From assembly GCA_030588275.1 (NCBI GenBank), contig JAUUYJ010000073.1, positions 1 through 9,811 of the forward strand: 9,811 bases of DNA, written 5' to 3'. The first letter of the stretch is position 1. The number at the start of each line of letters is the position of its first letter. Source of the DNA: Candidatus Zixiibacteriota bacterium. GTDB lineage: Bacteria; Zixibacteria; MSB-5A5; GN15; JAAZOE01. The translations under genes and the position numbers were made by a program. The notes under the pieces are model-generated. The model saw nothing but the letters and a program-made list of their open reading frames with translations, was not told the DNA's origin and did not search any database. Below are positions 1 to 5,497 of this stretch, piece by piece.

Positions 1-936
1 CCAAAGATGCGTCGAAAAGTTCTGCTTCTGTCCAAGCGAGTTTTGACCGATTCAATTCTCAACACAGCATTGACCGATTTGACTGCTGAGAATATTGAAG
101 ATATCTCTCTGCTCTATCCATTGAATGACTCGTTACCTGCCAATATTTACAGTCGTATTGTAAATGAAGGATGGGAAAAAGTGGCTGATAGCGTCCCGGT
201 AGCAATCTCTCCTTGTTATGACAACCGACCATTTGTCGGGCAATTAGGGCTATGGCGTAATTTTGCCTGGGAAAAACTGGCCCGGATGTCACCATACGAT
301 TTTATGGGGTTTCCAACATCGCCGGCGATAATTATCGCAATAATAATTATCGTTTGCGTTATTCTTATTCCGATAAACCTGTTACCATATTTTTCCAAAG
401 GGGATAAATTGAAGTTTGGCTCCTGGCTCTACTTCTTTCTTATTGGGGCAGGATTCATGGCTATTGAGGTTGTTCTAATTCAGAAATATACTTTTTTCGT
501 CGGGCCGTCGGTTTACAGCATTGCCGTCATTCTGCTGACTTTATTGACAACTGCAGGTCTCGGTAGTCGCTACTCTGATCGTATCTCCAGTCGGGTCATC
601 TTTTTGATGATATCTCTTTGGTTGTTGCTGGATGTTTCTCTTTTTAACTTTGTAATTCATAACCTGAGTGGACTGTCTCAAACAATACGATTGATCGTAA
701 CCGGTTTTTTGATTGCGCCGCTTGGCTTTTTCCTTGGTATGCCATTCCCGAAGGCGGCCTTACGGGTTGGCCCGTTAGTTGATTGGGGTTTTGCAGTGAA
801 TGGAACCGGCTCGGTCTTGGGAGCTACGGCTGTCATGCTGATAACCTTTGAGTATGGATTTACCATGTCGCTTATGGTGGCTGGAATGCTTTATATTATC
901 GCTTATTTAATTTACCAACGTCGCCAAGCATGGTAA
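1..936 (+). CDS. Spermidine-synthase-like polytopic membrane protein, C-terminal part (5' truncated)
   Basis: The frame is open to the window edge, so the true start lies outside; the ATG at position 7 is internal or fortuitous. The first ~95 visible residues are soluble and end with a CYDNRPF segment, which resembles the 'TDDRPF' stretch that follows the aminopropyltransferase-like fold in membrane-fused SpeE-like proteins. About six or seven hydrophobic segments follow (roughly residues 105-128, 136-160, 168-187, 198-218, 226-248 and 267-302, counted from that ATG). They include the family-like stretches GAGFMAIEVVLIQKY and GLGSRYSD, and a later GMPFPKAA. By family resemblance this is a spermidine/spermine synthase-like integral membrane protein. 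Few of these have a demonstrated activity, so polyamine synthesis should not be assumed. It stands alone and converges on the rplS operon. The missing N-terminus prevents a check of the methyltransferase-like motifs. Confidence 0.75.
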   Translation, partial: PKMRRKVLLLSKRVLTDSILNTALTDLTAENIEDISLLYPLNDSLPANIYSRIVNEGWEKVADSVPVAISPCYDNRPFVGQLGLWRNFAWEKLARMSPYDFMGFPTSPAIIIAIIIIVCVILIPINLLPYFSKGDKLKFGSWLYFFLIGAGFMAIEVVLIQKYTFFVGPSVYSIAVILLTLLTTAGLGSRYSDRISSRVIFLMISLWLLLDVSLFNFVIHNLSGLSQTIRLIVTGFLIAPLGFFLGMPFPKAALRVGPLVDWGFAVNGTGSVLGATAVMLITFEYGFTMSLMVAGMLYIIAYLIYQRRQAW

Positions 937-985
937 GTGGAGGTCACAGCAGGCAAACAATTGATAGTTATTTTCATATTACTTC

Positions 986-1032
986 GCATACAAAAAAAGC
1001 CGTCCCATAGTTGGGGCGGCTTTTTTGTATGC
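986..1032. terminator. Bidirectional intrinsic terminator between convergent genes
   Basis: The GC-rich arms GCCGTCCC (999-1006) and GGGGCGGC (1013-1020) form an 8-bp stem around the 6-base loop 1007-1012. Seven A's (992-998) lie on one side and six T's (1021-1026) on the other. The outer sequences GCATAC and GTATGC also pair. Read on the plus strand it ends the membrane-protein gene at 936 with a six-U tract. Read on the minus strand it ends the ffh-to-rplS operon with a seven-U tract. The one G·U pair of the plus-strand RNA (T1003/G1016) becomes a C/A mismatch on the minus strand, so the plus-strand hairpin should be slightly stronger. Confidence 0.92.
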
Positions 1033-1093
1033 TATAACAATCTGACGCTATTAAGACATATTATGTCCAAATAACGAATGCAACCGAATCTTC

Positions 1094-1558
1094 TTATTCA
1101 GCCTTCTTATCGGTAGCAGGCTTGTCATCAGCCTTGACTTCAACAACTGGTGCCACTTCGGCTTTTGCTTCAACAACCGGAGCCGCTTTGTCTTTGGTCC
1201 GTTCCTTATCAGCCTTTTCGCCCAGTCTGGTTTTAATCCGAGCCGACTTGCCGGTCAATTTGCGCAAGTAATACAGCTTGGCCCGACGAACCCGACCCAT
1301 CGTAAGACGCTCGACCTTCTCAATATTCGGGGAATAAAGGGGGAAGACCCGTTCCACACCAATCCCGGATGAGATCTTCCGAACGGTGAATGATTTGCCG
1401 GTACCGGAACCACGACGACTGATTACGGTTCCCTGGAATACCTGGATTCGTTCTTTGTCACCCTCTTTGATCCGGTAATGGACACGAATCGTGTCTCCGG
1501 GATTAAACCGGGCTACGTCCCGGACGTACTGATTCTCGAGTTGAGCGATTCTTTTCAT
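1094..1558 (-). CDS. rplS: Large ribosomal subunit protein bL19 with a long charged C-terminal tail
   Basis: The 154-residue product begins MKRIAQLENQYVRD and carries the L19 signatures PGDTIRVHYRI, FQGTVISRRG, GVERVFPLYSPNI and RRAKLYYLRKLTGKSARI. L19 sits at the 30S-50S interface and contributes to an intersubunit bridge. The family core is about 115 residues and ends here near residue 112. The remaining ~40 residues are a low-complexity Lys/Ala/Glu/Val tail containing two 10-residue repeats. The ATG has an AAGGAG Shine-Dalgarno about 7-8 bases upstream. It is the last gene of the operon, 14 bases after trmD, and is followed by the terminator at 986-1032. The usual rnhB neighbour is absent. 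The identity is very secure; the tail's function is unknown. Confidence 0.97.
   Translation of the reverse strand: MKRIAQLENQYVRDVARFNPGDTIRVHYRIKEGDKERIQVFQGTVISRRGSGTGKSFTVRKISSGIGVERVFPLYSPNIEKVERLTMGRVRRAKLYYLRKLTGKSARIKTRLGEKADKERTKDKAAPVVEAKAEVAPVVEVKADDKPATDKKAE
1139..1198 (-). repeat. Two tandem 30-bp units in the rplS tail
   Basis: Positions 1139-1168 and 1169-1198 match at about 23 of 30 bases when compared by eye; the first 9 bases, TTCAACAAC, are identical. They encode two copies of a 10-residue unit of the form (A/V)APVVE(A/V)KA(E/D) in the L19 C-terminal extension. The in-frame period suggests expansion by slippage that preserved the reading frame. Confidence 0.6.
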
Positions 1559-1572
1559 CGCGACACTCCTTC

Positions 1573-2328
1573 TTACTCTATGTTGTTTTCAATTTCTTTC
1601 AAAAAATTCTTATCCTGTTTACTCAGATCGGCCGATTCCAAAAGATCGGGACGATTTTTCAAAGTTTTCTTCAAAGCCTCATCTCTCCGGAATCTTTCGA
1701 TCTCCTTGTGATTCCCTCCCAATAAAACTTCGGGAACCTTTAACCCACGAAATTCGGCCGGCCTGGTATAATCGGGCGCACCCAATAAATTATCCTGGCA
1801 AAATGAATCATCAACCGCCGATTCAAAATTTCCCATCACACCTGGAACAAGGCGAACAATGGCATCGACCATAACAGCCGCCGCCGGTTCCCCACCGGTC
1901 AAAACAAAATCACCAATCGAAACCTCTTCAATAGGGTAGAGGCTCAAAAGCCGCTCGTCAATCCCTTTGTAATGTCCGCAGATGATAACCAGTCGATCCA
2001 AAAGTGATAACTTTACGGCCAGCTTTTGCTTGAACACCGGTCCGGTTGCCGAGGTCAGTAAAATCCGTGTTCGGCTCTCATCGTCCCGGTTAAAATCAAG
2101 TCCGAGGCTGTCGAGTGCGGCGGATAAAACTTCGACCTTCAGAACCATCCCGCCGCCGCCGCCAAAGCGCGTATCATCAACGGTGGAATGTTTGTCGGTT
2201 GCAAAATCTCGCAAGTTTAAAATATTTATGTCAAAGAGCCGTTTCTCTCTTCCCCGACCCAAAACCGAAGATGCCAATGGCTCCTTCAGTGCCTCAGGAA
2301 AAAGAGTGATAATATCTATATGTAGCAT
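1573..2328 (-). CDS. trmD: tRNA (guanine-37-N1)-methyltransferase TrmD
   Basis: TrmD uses S-adenosylmethionine to methylate N1 of G37, next to the anticodon, which suppresses +1 frameshifting. The 251-residue length is typical. Motifs in order: MLHIDIITLFPE start; DDTRFGGGGGMVL (51-63); ICGHYKGIDER (116-126); the SPOUT trefoil-knot segment SIGDFVLTGGE (137-147) that binds the cofactor; RLVPGVMGN; then DDSF, with D174 aligning by eye to the catalytic Asp169 of the E. coli enzyme. PDYTRP and LLGGNHKEIERFR follow. All expected landmarks are present. The ATG starts two bases after the rimM stop, with only a weak AAGAAG-type Shine-Dalgarno upstream, so translation is probably coupled to rimM. Confidence 0.98.
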   Translation of the reverse strand: MLHIDIITLFPEALKEPLASSVLGRGREKRLFDINILNLRDFATDKHSTVDDTRFGGGGGMVLKVEVLSAALDSLGLDFNRDDESRTRILLTSATGPVFKQKLAVKLSLLDRLVIICGHYKGIDERLLSLYPIEEVSIGDFVLTGGEPAAAVMVDAIVRLVPGVMGNFESAVDDSFCQDNLLGAPDYTRPAEFRGLKVPEVLLGGNHKEIERFRRDEALKKTLKNRPDLLESADLSKQDKNFLKEIENNIE

Positions 2329-2330
2329 CG

Positions 2331-2870
2331 TTACTTCTTCTTGTCCGCTAAGGCATCAAGCAGGCCGTTGGGGGGATTGACGATAATCTCTTTTTTCTCA
2401 ATATCAATCCGCTCAATAAATTGCTCAATTGCCGGCAAAAGCAGTTCTCCAAACCGTTTCGATTTGATCCGAAACAGGTCGCTGGCCGGATAGGTCATAA
2501 CCTCAGCGAGGGTTCCCAACTCGGTTCCATCAACTGCGGTGACCTTGCATCCTACCAGATCAAACTGGTAATATCGCCCATCCTCCAAAGGTCTGATCTG
2601 ATCAAACGGTATCTCTATCAAGAGATTGGTCAACCGTGCCGCCGCCTCGCGCGATGTAATCCCGCGCAGACTGACCACCGGTTTGCCGCCAATCAGAACT
2701 ACCTTAATTATTTCAAATTCTCTTCGTTGTCCATTTCCGACCAGTACCAATTTAGTCAAATCGACAAATCGTTTTGGATCATCGGTGGCCGGAGTGATAT
2801 ATAATTCACCGGAAACGCCCCGCGGTCGGCCCAGCCGGCCCACGGTTATATATTCCGGTTTACCGTCCAT
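2331..2870 (-). CDS. rimM: Ribosome maturation factor RimM
   Basis: RimM binds ribosomal protein S19 in the 30S subunit and assists maturation of the 16S rRNA head domain. The 179-residue product has the family's two-domain layout. The N-terminal RimM barrel (about 7-90) begins with the signature GRLGRPRGVSGEL, and a PRC-barrel domain follows (about 97-172) with YYQFDLVGCKV, LLPA and the closing NPPNGLLDAL. The tyrosine pair at residues 100-101 is typical. Its ATG directly abuts the khpA stop, and GGAG of the likely Shine-Dalgarno lies within the last khpA codons. Translational coupling is therefore likely. The position before trmD is the canonical one. Confidence 0.96.
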   Translation of the reverse strand: MDGKPEYITVGRLGRPRGVSGELYITPATDDPKRFVDLTKLVLVGNGQRREFEIIKVVLIGGKPVVSLRGITSREAAARLTNLLIEIPFDQIRPLEDGRYYQFDLVGCKVTAVDGTELGTLAEVMTYPASDLFRIKSKRFGELLLPAIEQFIERIDIEKKEIIVNPPNGLLDALADKKK

Positions 2871-3101
2871 TTACTCCAGAATTTCCAAAACGGCTCGTTT
2901 CCCCTTCTTGGCCGAAATAGCCGCGATCAGGGTACGAATCGATTTAGCGGTCTGCCCGTGCTTGCCGATGACCTTTCCTAAGTCTCCTTCGCCGACGTGC
3001 AGTTCATAAACGGTGGTCCGTTCTCCCTGGACCTCGTTTAGTCTGACCATATCAGGATTGTCAACCAGTGCCTTGACGATCGTTTCTATGAATTCCTTCA
3101 T
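2871..3101 (-). CDS. khpA: KH-domain RNA-binding protein, KhpA/YlqC family
   Basis: The 76-residue protein is a single KH domain. The nucleic-acid-binding loop is the GxxG motif GKHG (46-49) inside LGKVIGKHGQTAKSIRTL, and the protein starts with the family-like MKEFIETIVKALVDNPDMV. Characterised members bind RNA and, in Gram-positive bacteria, pair with KhpB; no khpB is visible here. The size and the rpsP-khpA-rimM order match the family as found in Firmicutes, Actinobacteria, Thermotogae and several Gram-negative groups. The ATG has an AAAGGGA Shine-Dalgarno about 10 bases upstream. The stop codon touches the rimM ATG. Confidence 0.95.
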   Translation of the reverse strand: MKEFIETIVKALVDNPDMVRLNEVQGERTTVYELHVGEGDLGKVIGKHGQTAKSIRTLIAAISAKKGKRAVLEILE

Positions 3102-3156
3102 GTTCTTGTCCCTTTCGGTATGCGTATCAGTAGATCGATTTCAATCAGAATACGAG

Positions 3157-3507
3157 TTATTCCGTTTCACTCTTCTTTGATTTTCGTTTCTTGGTCCGTT
3201 CGCTGATGGTGGTCTTGACAACCATTTCAGCCACGTCTTTACCAGCTTTTTGAGCCAGGTATTTTTCGGTCAGACCGATCTGAGTGAAAAGGGATGCGAC
3301 GGTGTCGGAACAGATAGCGCCAGTATCAAGCCATTTGAAAATGTTCGCTTCATGTACCGTAACAGAAGCCGGCACTTCGATCGGCGAGTAGTTACCCAGC
3401 GTCTCAAGCGTTCTTCCGCCAACTGATCGGTGCGAGTCGATAGCAACGATTCTGTAATACGGGCGTCGTTTTGAGCCCATCCGTTTGAGTCTGATTTTAG
3501 TGGACAA
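3157..3507 (-). CDS. rpsP: Small ribosomal subunit protein bS16, TTG start
   Basis: S16 helps assemble the 5' domain of 16S rRNA in the 30S subunit. The protein reads (M)STKIRLKRMGSKRRPYYRIV, followed by GGRTLETLGNYSPIE and WLDTGA, all hallmark S16 stretches. It has 116 residues against the usual 80-90. The extra ~30 residues form a Lys/Arg/Ser/Glu-rich tail ending KKRKSKKSETE. The start is TTG (3505-3507): an in-frame TAA lies five codons upstream, no ATG or GTG lies between, and the first downstream Met is residue 10, inside the conserved core. A strong GGAAGGAG sits four bases upstream. It lies 39 bases downstream of ffh and 55 bases upstream of khpA. Confidence 0.96.
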   Translation of the reverse strand: MSTKIRLKRMGSKRRPYYRIVAIDSHRSVGGRTLETLGNYSPIEVPASVTVHEANIFKWLDTGAICSDTVASLFTQIGLTEKYLAQKAGKDVAEMVVKTTISERTKKRKSKKSETE

Positions 3508-3511
3508 TATG

Positions 3512-3519
3512 CTCCTTCC
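3512..3519 (-). promoter_or_regulatory. Shine-Dalgarno that fixes the TTG start of rpsP
   Basis: On the minus strand this reads GGAAGGAG, followed by the 4-base spacer CATA and then TTG. With the upstream in-frame stop, it makes TTG the only reasonable initiation codon for S16. Confidence 0.8.
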
Positions 3520-3546
3520 TTACTTTCAAGCTAAATGGGGACACCC

Positions 3547-4869
3547 CTAAAAAGGGGAGATTCCTTTGGGTAGCCCTCTCAGGCCACCTTTGGTAAAGCT
3601 TTTCAGCATTTTCTTCATTTGCCCAAACTGTTTGAGCATTTTATTAATATCCTGCACCGTAGTGCCGGAGCCTTTTGCGATTCTTTTACGTCTTGAGCCG
3701 TTGATGATTTGCGGTTTATCACGCTCGCCGGGGGTCATCGACAAAATCATCGCCTCCACCCGCACCATCGATTTGGGGTCAATTGTGGCCCCCTTCATCA
3801 GCTTGCCCGCCCCGGGAATCATATCCATCAAAGACTCCAGCGGACCCATTTTTTTTAACTGCTGTATCTGCTGATAAAAATCATCCAAAGTAAACTGTGA
3901 CTTACGCAGTTTCTTTTCAAGCTTGGCCGCCTCTTTGACATCAATCGTATCCTGAGCCTTCTCAACCAGTGAGACAATATCACCCATGCCCAGGATTCGG
4001 GATGCAACCCGCTCCGGATGAAAAGCTTCCAGGTCGGTCATCTTTTCACCAACGCCAACCAGCTTGATCGGGCATCCTGTTACTCGCTTGATAGATAGCG
4101 CGGCACCGCCCCGAGCGTCTCCGTCCATCTTCGACAGGCAAACACCAGTTATCTCTAATTTTTCATGAAACGTCCCGGCAACGTTGACCGCATCCTGACC
4201 GGTCATGGCATCGGCAACGAGAAGTAGCTCCTGCGGCTTGACCGACTTTTTGATCTCGGCCAGCTCATCCATCAGTTCGTCATCAATATGAAGCCGACCG
4301 GCAGTATCAAGAATGACCAGATCGACAAACTGTTTTGAGGCTTGCGACAAAGCTTTTTGGCAGATTTCGACCGGGTTAGCCTGACCCATTTCAAATACGT
4401 CAACGTCAATCTGCTTGCCCAAAGTCTGCAACTGCTTAATAGCCGCCGGGCGGTAAGGATCGGCCGCGACGAGGAGAACCTTTTTCCCCTTTTTCTTATA
4501 TCTCAGGGCCAGCTTGGAACTTAAGGTTGTCTTACCGGAACCCTGAAGGCCGCAGATCATAATTACCGAGGGGGGATGTTCCGAGATATAAACGTCTGAG
4601 GTTTGAGAACCGAGGAGAGATATCAGCTTTTGATGAACAATTTTGACAATTAACTGACCCGGATCGACCGACCGGATCGTTTCGGCTCCGATAGCCTCAG
4701 TCTCGACTTCGGCGATAAAATCACGGGCAACCTTATAATTTACGTCAGCATCCAAAAGCGCTCGGCGTATATCCTTAAGCGCCTCTTTGATATTTTCATC
4801 GGTAAGGGAGCCGTGGCCGCGAAGGGTTTTAAAGGTCGCTTCCAGTTTTTCTGTCAGGCTATCAAACAT
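3547..4869 (-). CDS. ffh: Signal recognition particle GTPase Ffh (SRP54)
   Basis: Ffh binds 4.5S/SRP RNA and signal sequences of nascent chains and docks with FtsY at the membrane. The 440-residue protein has the full NG-M layout. The N domain begins MFDSLTEKLEATFKTLRGHG. The G domain has the P-loop GLQGSGKTT (107-115), DPYRPAA (137-143), DTAGR (188-192), SKMDG (246-250, usually TKxDG) and GVGEK (272-276). The methionine-rich M domain from about residue 300 contains GPLESLMDMIPG and the RNA-binding SRRKRIAKGSG (392-402). No SRP RNA gene was recognised nearby. The ATG begins the standard N-terminus, but the preceding purine-rich leader has only a weak Shine-Dalgarno. It is the first gene of the operon that continues into rpsP. 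Confidence 0.98.
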   Translation of the reverse strand: MFDSLTEKLEATFKTLRGHGSLTDENIKEALKDIRRALLDADVNYKVARDFIAEVETEAIGAETIRSVDPGQLIVKIVHQKLISLLGSQTSDVYISEHPPSVIMICGLQGSGKTTLSSKLALRYKKKGKKVLLVAADPYRPAAIKQLQTLGKQIDVDVFEMGQANPVEICQKALSQASKQFVDLVILDTAGRLHIDDELMDELAEIKKSVKPQELLLVADAMTGQDAVNVAGTFHEKLEITGVCLSKMDGDARGGAALSIKRVTGCPIKLVGVGEKMTDLEAFHPERVASRILGMGDIVSLVEKAQDTIDVKEAAKLEKKLRKSQFTLDDFYQQIQQLKKMGPLESLMDMIPGAGKLMKGATIDPKSMVRVEAMILSMTPGERDKPQIINGSRRKRIAKGSGTTVQDINKMLKQFGQMKKMLKSFTKGGLRGLPKGISPF

Positions 4870-5038
4870 CTTAGTTCAATTTCTTCAATCTGCTTCAGTT
4901 TTCGTTTCAGTCCTCGTAAATTCGTTCAACAGAATAGAACAGAATTCCCGTTCAGAATCTCACTCAATTTTCGTTTCTTCTTCCGCACCGTCAGGCGTAC
5001 CTCTTCCCATAGCTATAAACTCGAAGCCAGAGCCCACC

Positions 5039-5066
5039 AATATAGTATTTACAGAAAAAATAGCAA
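5039..5066 (-). promoter_or_regulatory. ffh: Candidate sigma-70-type promoter for the ffh operon
   Basis: On the minus strand a -35-like TTGCTA (5061-5066; 4 of 6 against TTGACA) is separated by 16 bases from a -10-like TATATT (5039-5044; 5 of 6 against TATAAT). Initiation would fall near 5032, giving a leader of roughly 160 bases before the ffh ATG. It is the best sigma-70-like pair I found by eye in this gap. AT-rich DNA yields such matches by chance, and the sigma factors of this organism are unknown. Confidence 0.4.
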
Positions 5067-5117
5067 GCGGAATGTCGGGAGTGAAATACCGTTATTCGAT
5101 AATCGGAATTATTCCTA

Positions 5118-5142
5118 TAATTCATTGGTTAATAATGAATTA
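5118..5142. repeat. Perfect 9-bp inverted repeat with 7-base spacer
   Basis: TAATTCATT (5118-5126) and AATGAATTA (5134-5142) are exact inverted copies separated by GGTTAAT. The arms are AT-rich, so the dyad looks more like a protein-binding operator than a terminator. It lies just downstream (minus-strand sense) of the structured island and upstream of the candidate ffh promoter. Two further short dyads adjoin it: GGAATTATTCC (5105-5115) and CGATAATCG (5097-5105). Confidence 0.5.
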
Positions 5143-5162
5143 GTTGATTACTCCAATGGCAA

Positions 5163-5365
5163 AAACAGGCATTGTCTGTTTCGGTCTTGAGACCGGTTGG
5201 CAGTGGGGCCGGTTTGTCTCCTGATTTCGCTTTGGAGTTTTGCCTCTGGGTAGGAAAACCGGATCCTACAGCTTGGCTGATAGAGGAAATTGACTACAAA
5301 TTCCCCACCAAGCCACCATTAATTACGAAACCGTACAACTTTAGAGTGGGCGGTAGACGCCCTCG
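5163..5365 (-). ncRNA. Candidate structured noncoding RNA, family not recognised
   Basis: The island has tiled inverted repeats. In plus coordinates they are: GGGCG/CGCCC (5348-5352, 5358-5362); GCTTGG/CCAAGC (5271-5276, 5308-5313) enclosing a second stem (5284-5291, 5299-5306); GTAGGA/TCCTAC (5250-5255, 5264-5269); CTCC/GGAG (5219-5222, 5234-5237); CGGTC/GACCG (5182-5186, 5191-5195); and AAACAG/CTGTTT (5163-5168, 5176-5181). The 5250-5269 hairpin loop contains AAACCGG, which is exactly complementary to CCGGTTT at 5209-5215 and could form a pseudoknot. The minus strand is favoured because two A/C mismatches (5284/5306, 5287/5303) become U·G pairs there and because the last hairpin runs into five U's. 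It does not read as tRNA, tmRNA, RNase P RNA or SRP RNA. It could instead be a leader of ffh or a copy of a repeated element. Confidence 0.4.
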
Positions 5366-5428
5366 TTTGCACCAAGCCCAATCTATCGCCAATTCTTGAA
5401 ACTGTCCGAAGCGCGCGACAACCTAAAA

Positions 5429-5467
5429 CCCATGAATGGGAAAAGGCCGGATGAAAATCATCCGGCC
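5429..5467 (-). terminator. Tandem intrinsic terminator after the M16 pair
   Basis: A perfect 10-bp stem, GGCCGGATGA (5445-5454) with TCATCCGGCC (5458-5467) and a 3-base loop, is followed on the minus strand by TTTT (5441-5444). Immediately beyond it is a second short dyad, CCCAT/ATGGG (5429-5433, 5436-5440), again followed by TTTT. The first hairpin begins about 30 bases after the stop codon at 5498. The orientation of the T-runs suits termination of the minus-strand peptidase genes. Confidence 0.85.
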
Positions 5468-5497
5468 CTTTACAAAAACTATATCTGCTTCCTAAAA

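Larger units (their letters stand above)
4870..5162. other. Intergenic leader region upstream of ffh, no convincing gene
   Basis: About 290 bases lie between ffh and the structured island. The stretch next to ffh (4870-4985) is purine-rich on the minus strand, with recurring AACGAAAA and GAAGAAA-like words, as expected for an untranslated leader. Further up lie a candidate promoter (5039-5066) and a cluster of dyad symmetries (5097-5142). Short open frames exist on both strands. None has a good ribosome binding site or a recognisable domain. Confidence 0.6.

Noticed and set aside
325..338. Perfect 14-bp palindrome GCGATAATTATCGC
   Set aside because: It lies in a run of Ile/Ala codons of a membrane segment and is most simply explained by repeated ATA/ATT/ATC codon use.
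4787..5190. Overlapping plus-strand frames of 118 and 125 codons near the start of ffh
   Set aside because: They run into the antisense of ffh, lack good start signals and have the Ser/Phe/Arg-rich composition of antisense translation.
5205..5246. Resemblance to a c-di-GMP-I (GEMM) riboswitch: minus-strand GGCAAA, a GAAA-containing hairpin loop, then CAAACC
   Set aside because: The expected GCAAAGCC-type segment and the second hairpin with its receptor are not there, so the match is only superficial.
5172..5399. 75-codon plus-strand frame over the structured island
   Set aside because: It starts at TTG without a ribosome binding site, has no recognisable domain, and overlaps hairpins better explained by RNA structure. 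It may be worth one database search.
4870..5497. SRP (4.5S) RNA gene next to ffh
   Set aside because: The conserved apical GGAAGGAAGCAGCC-type sequence was not found on either strand.
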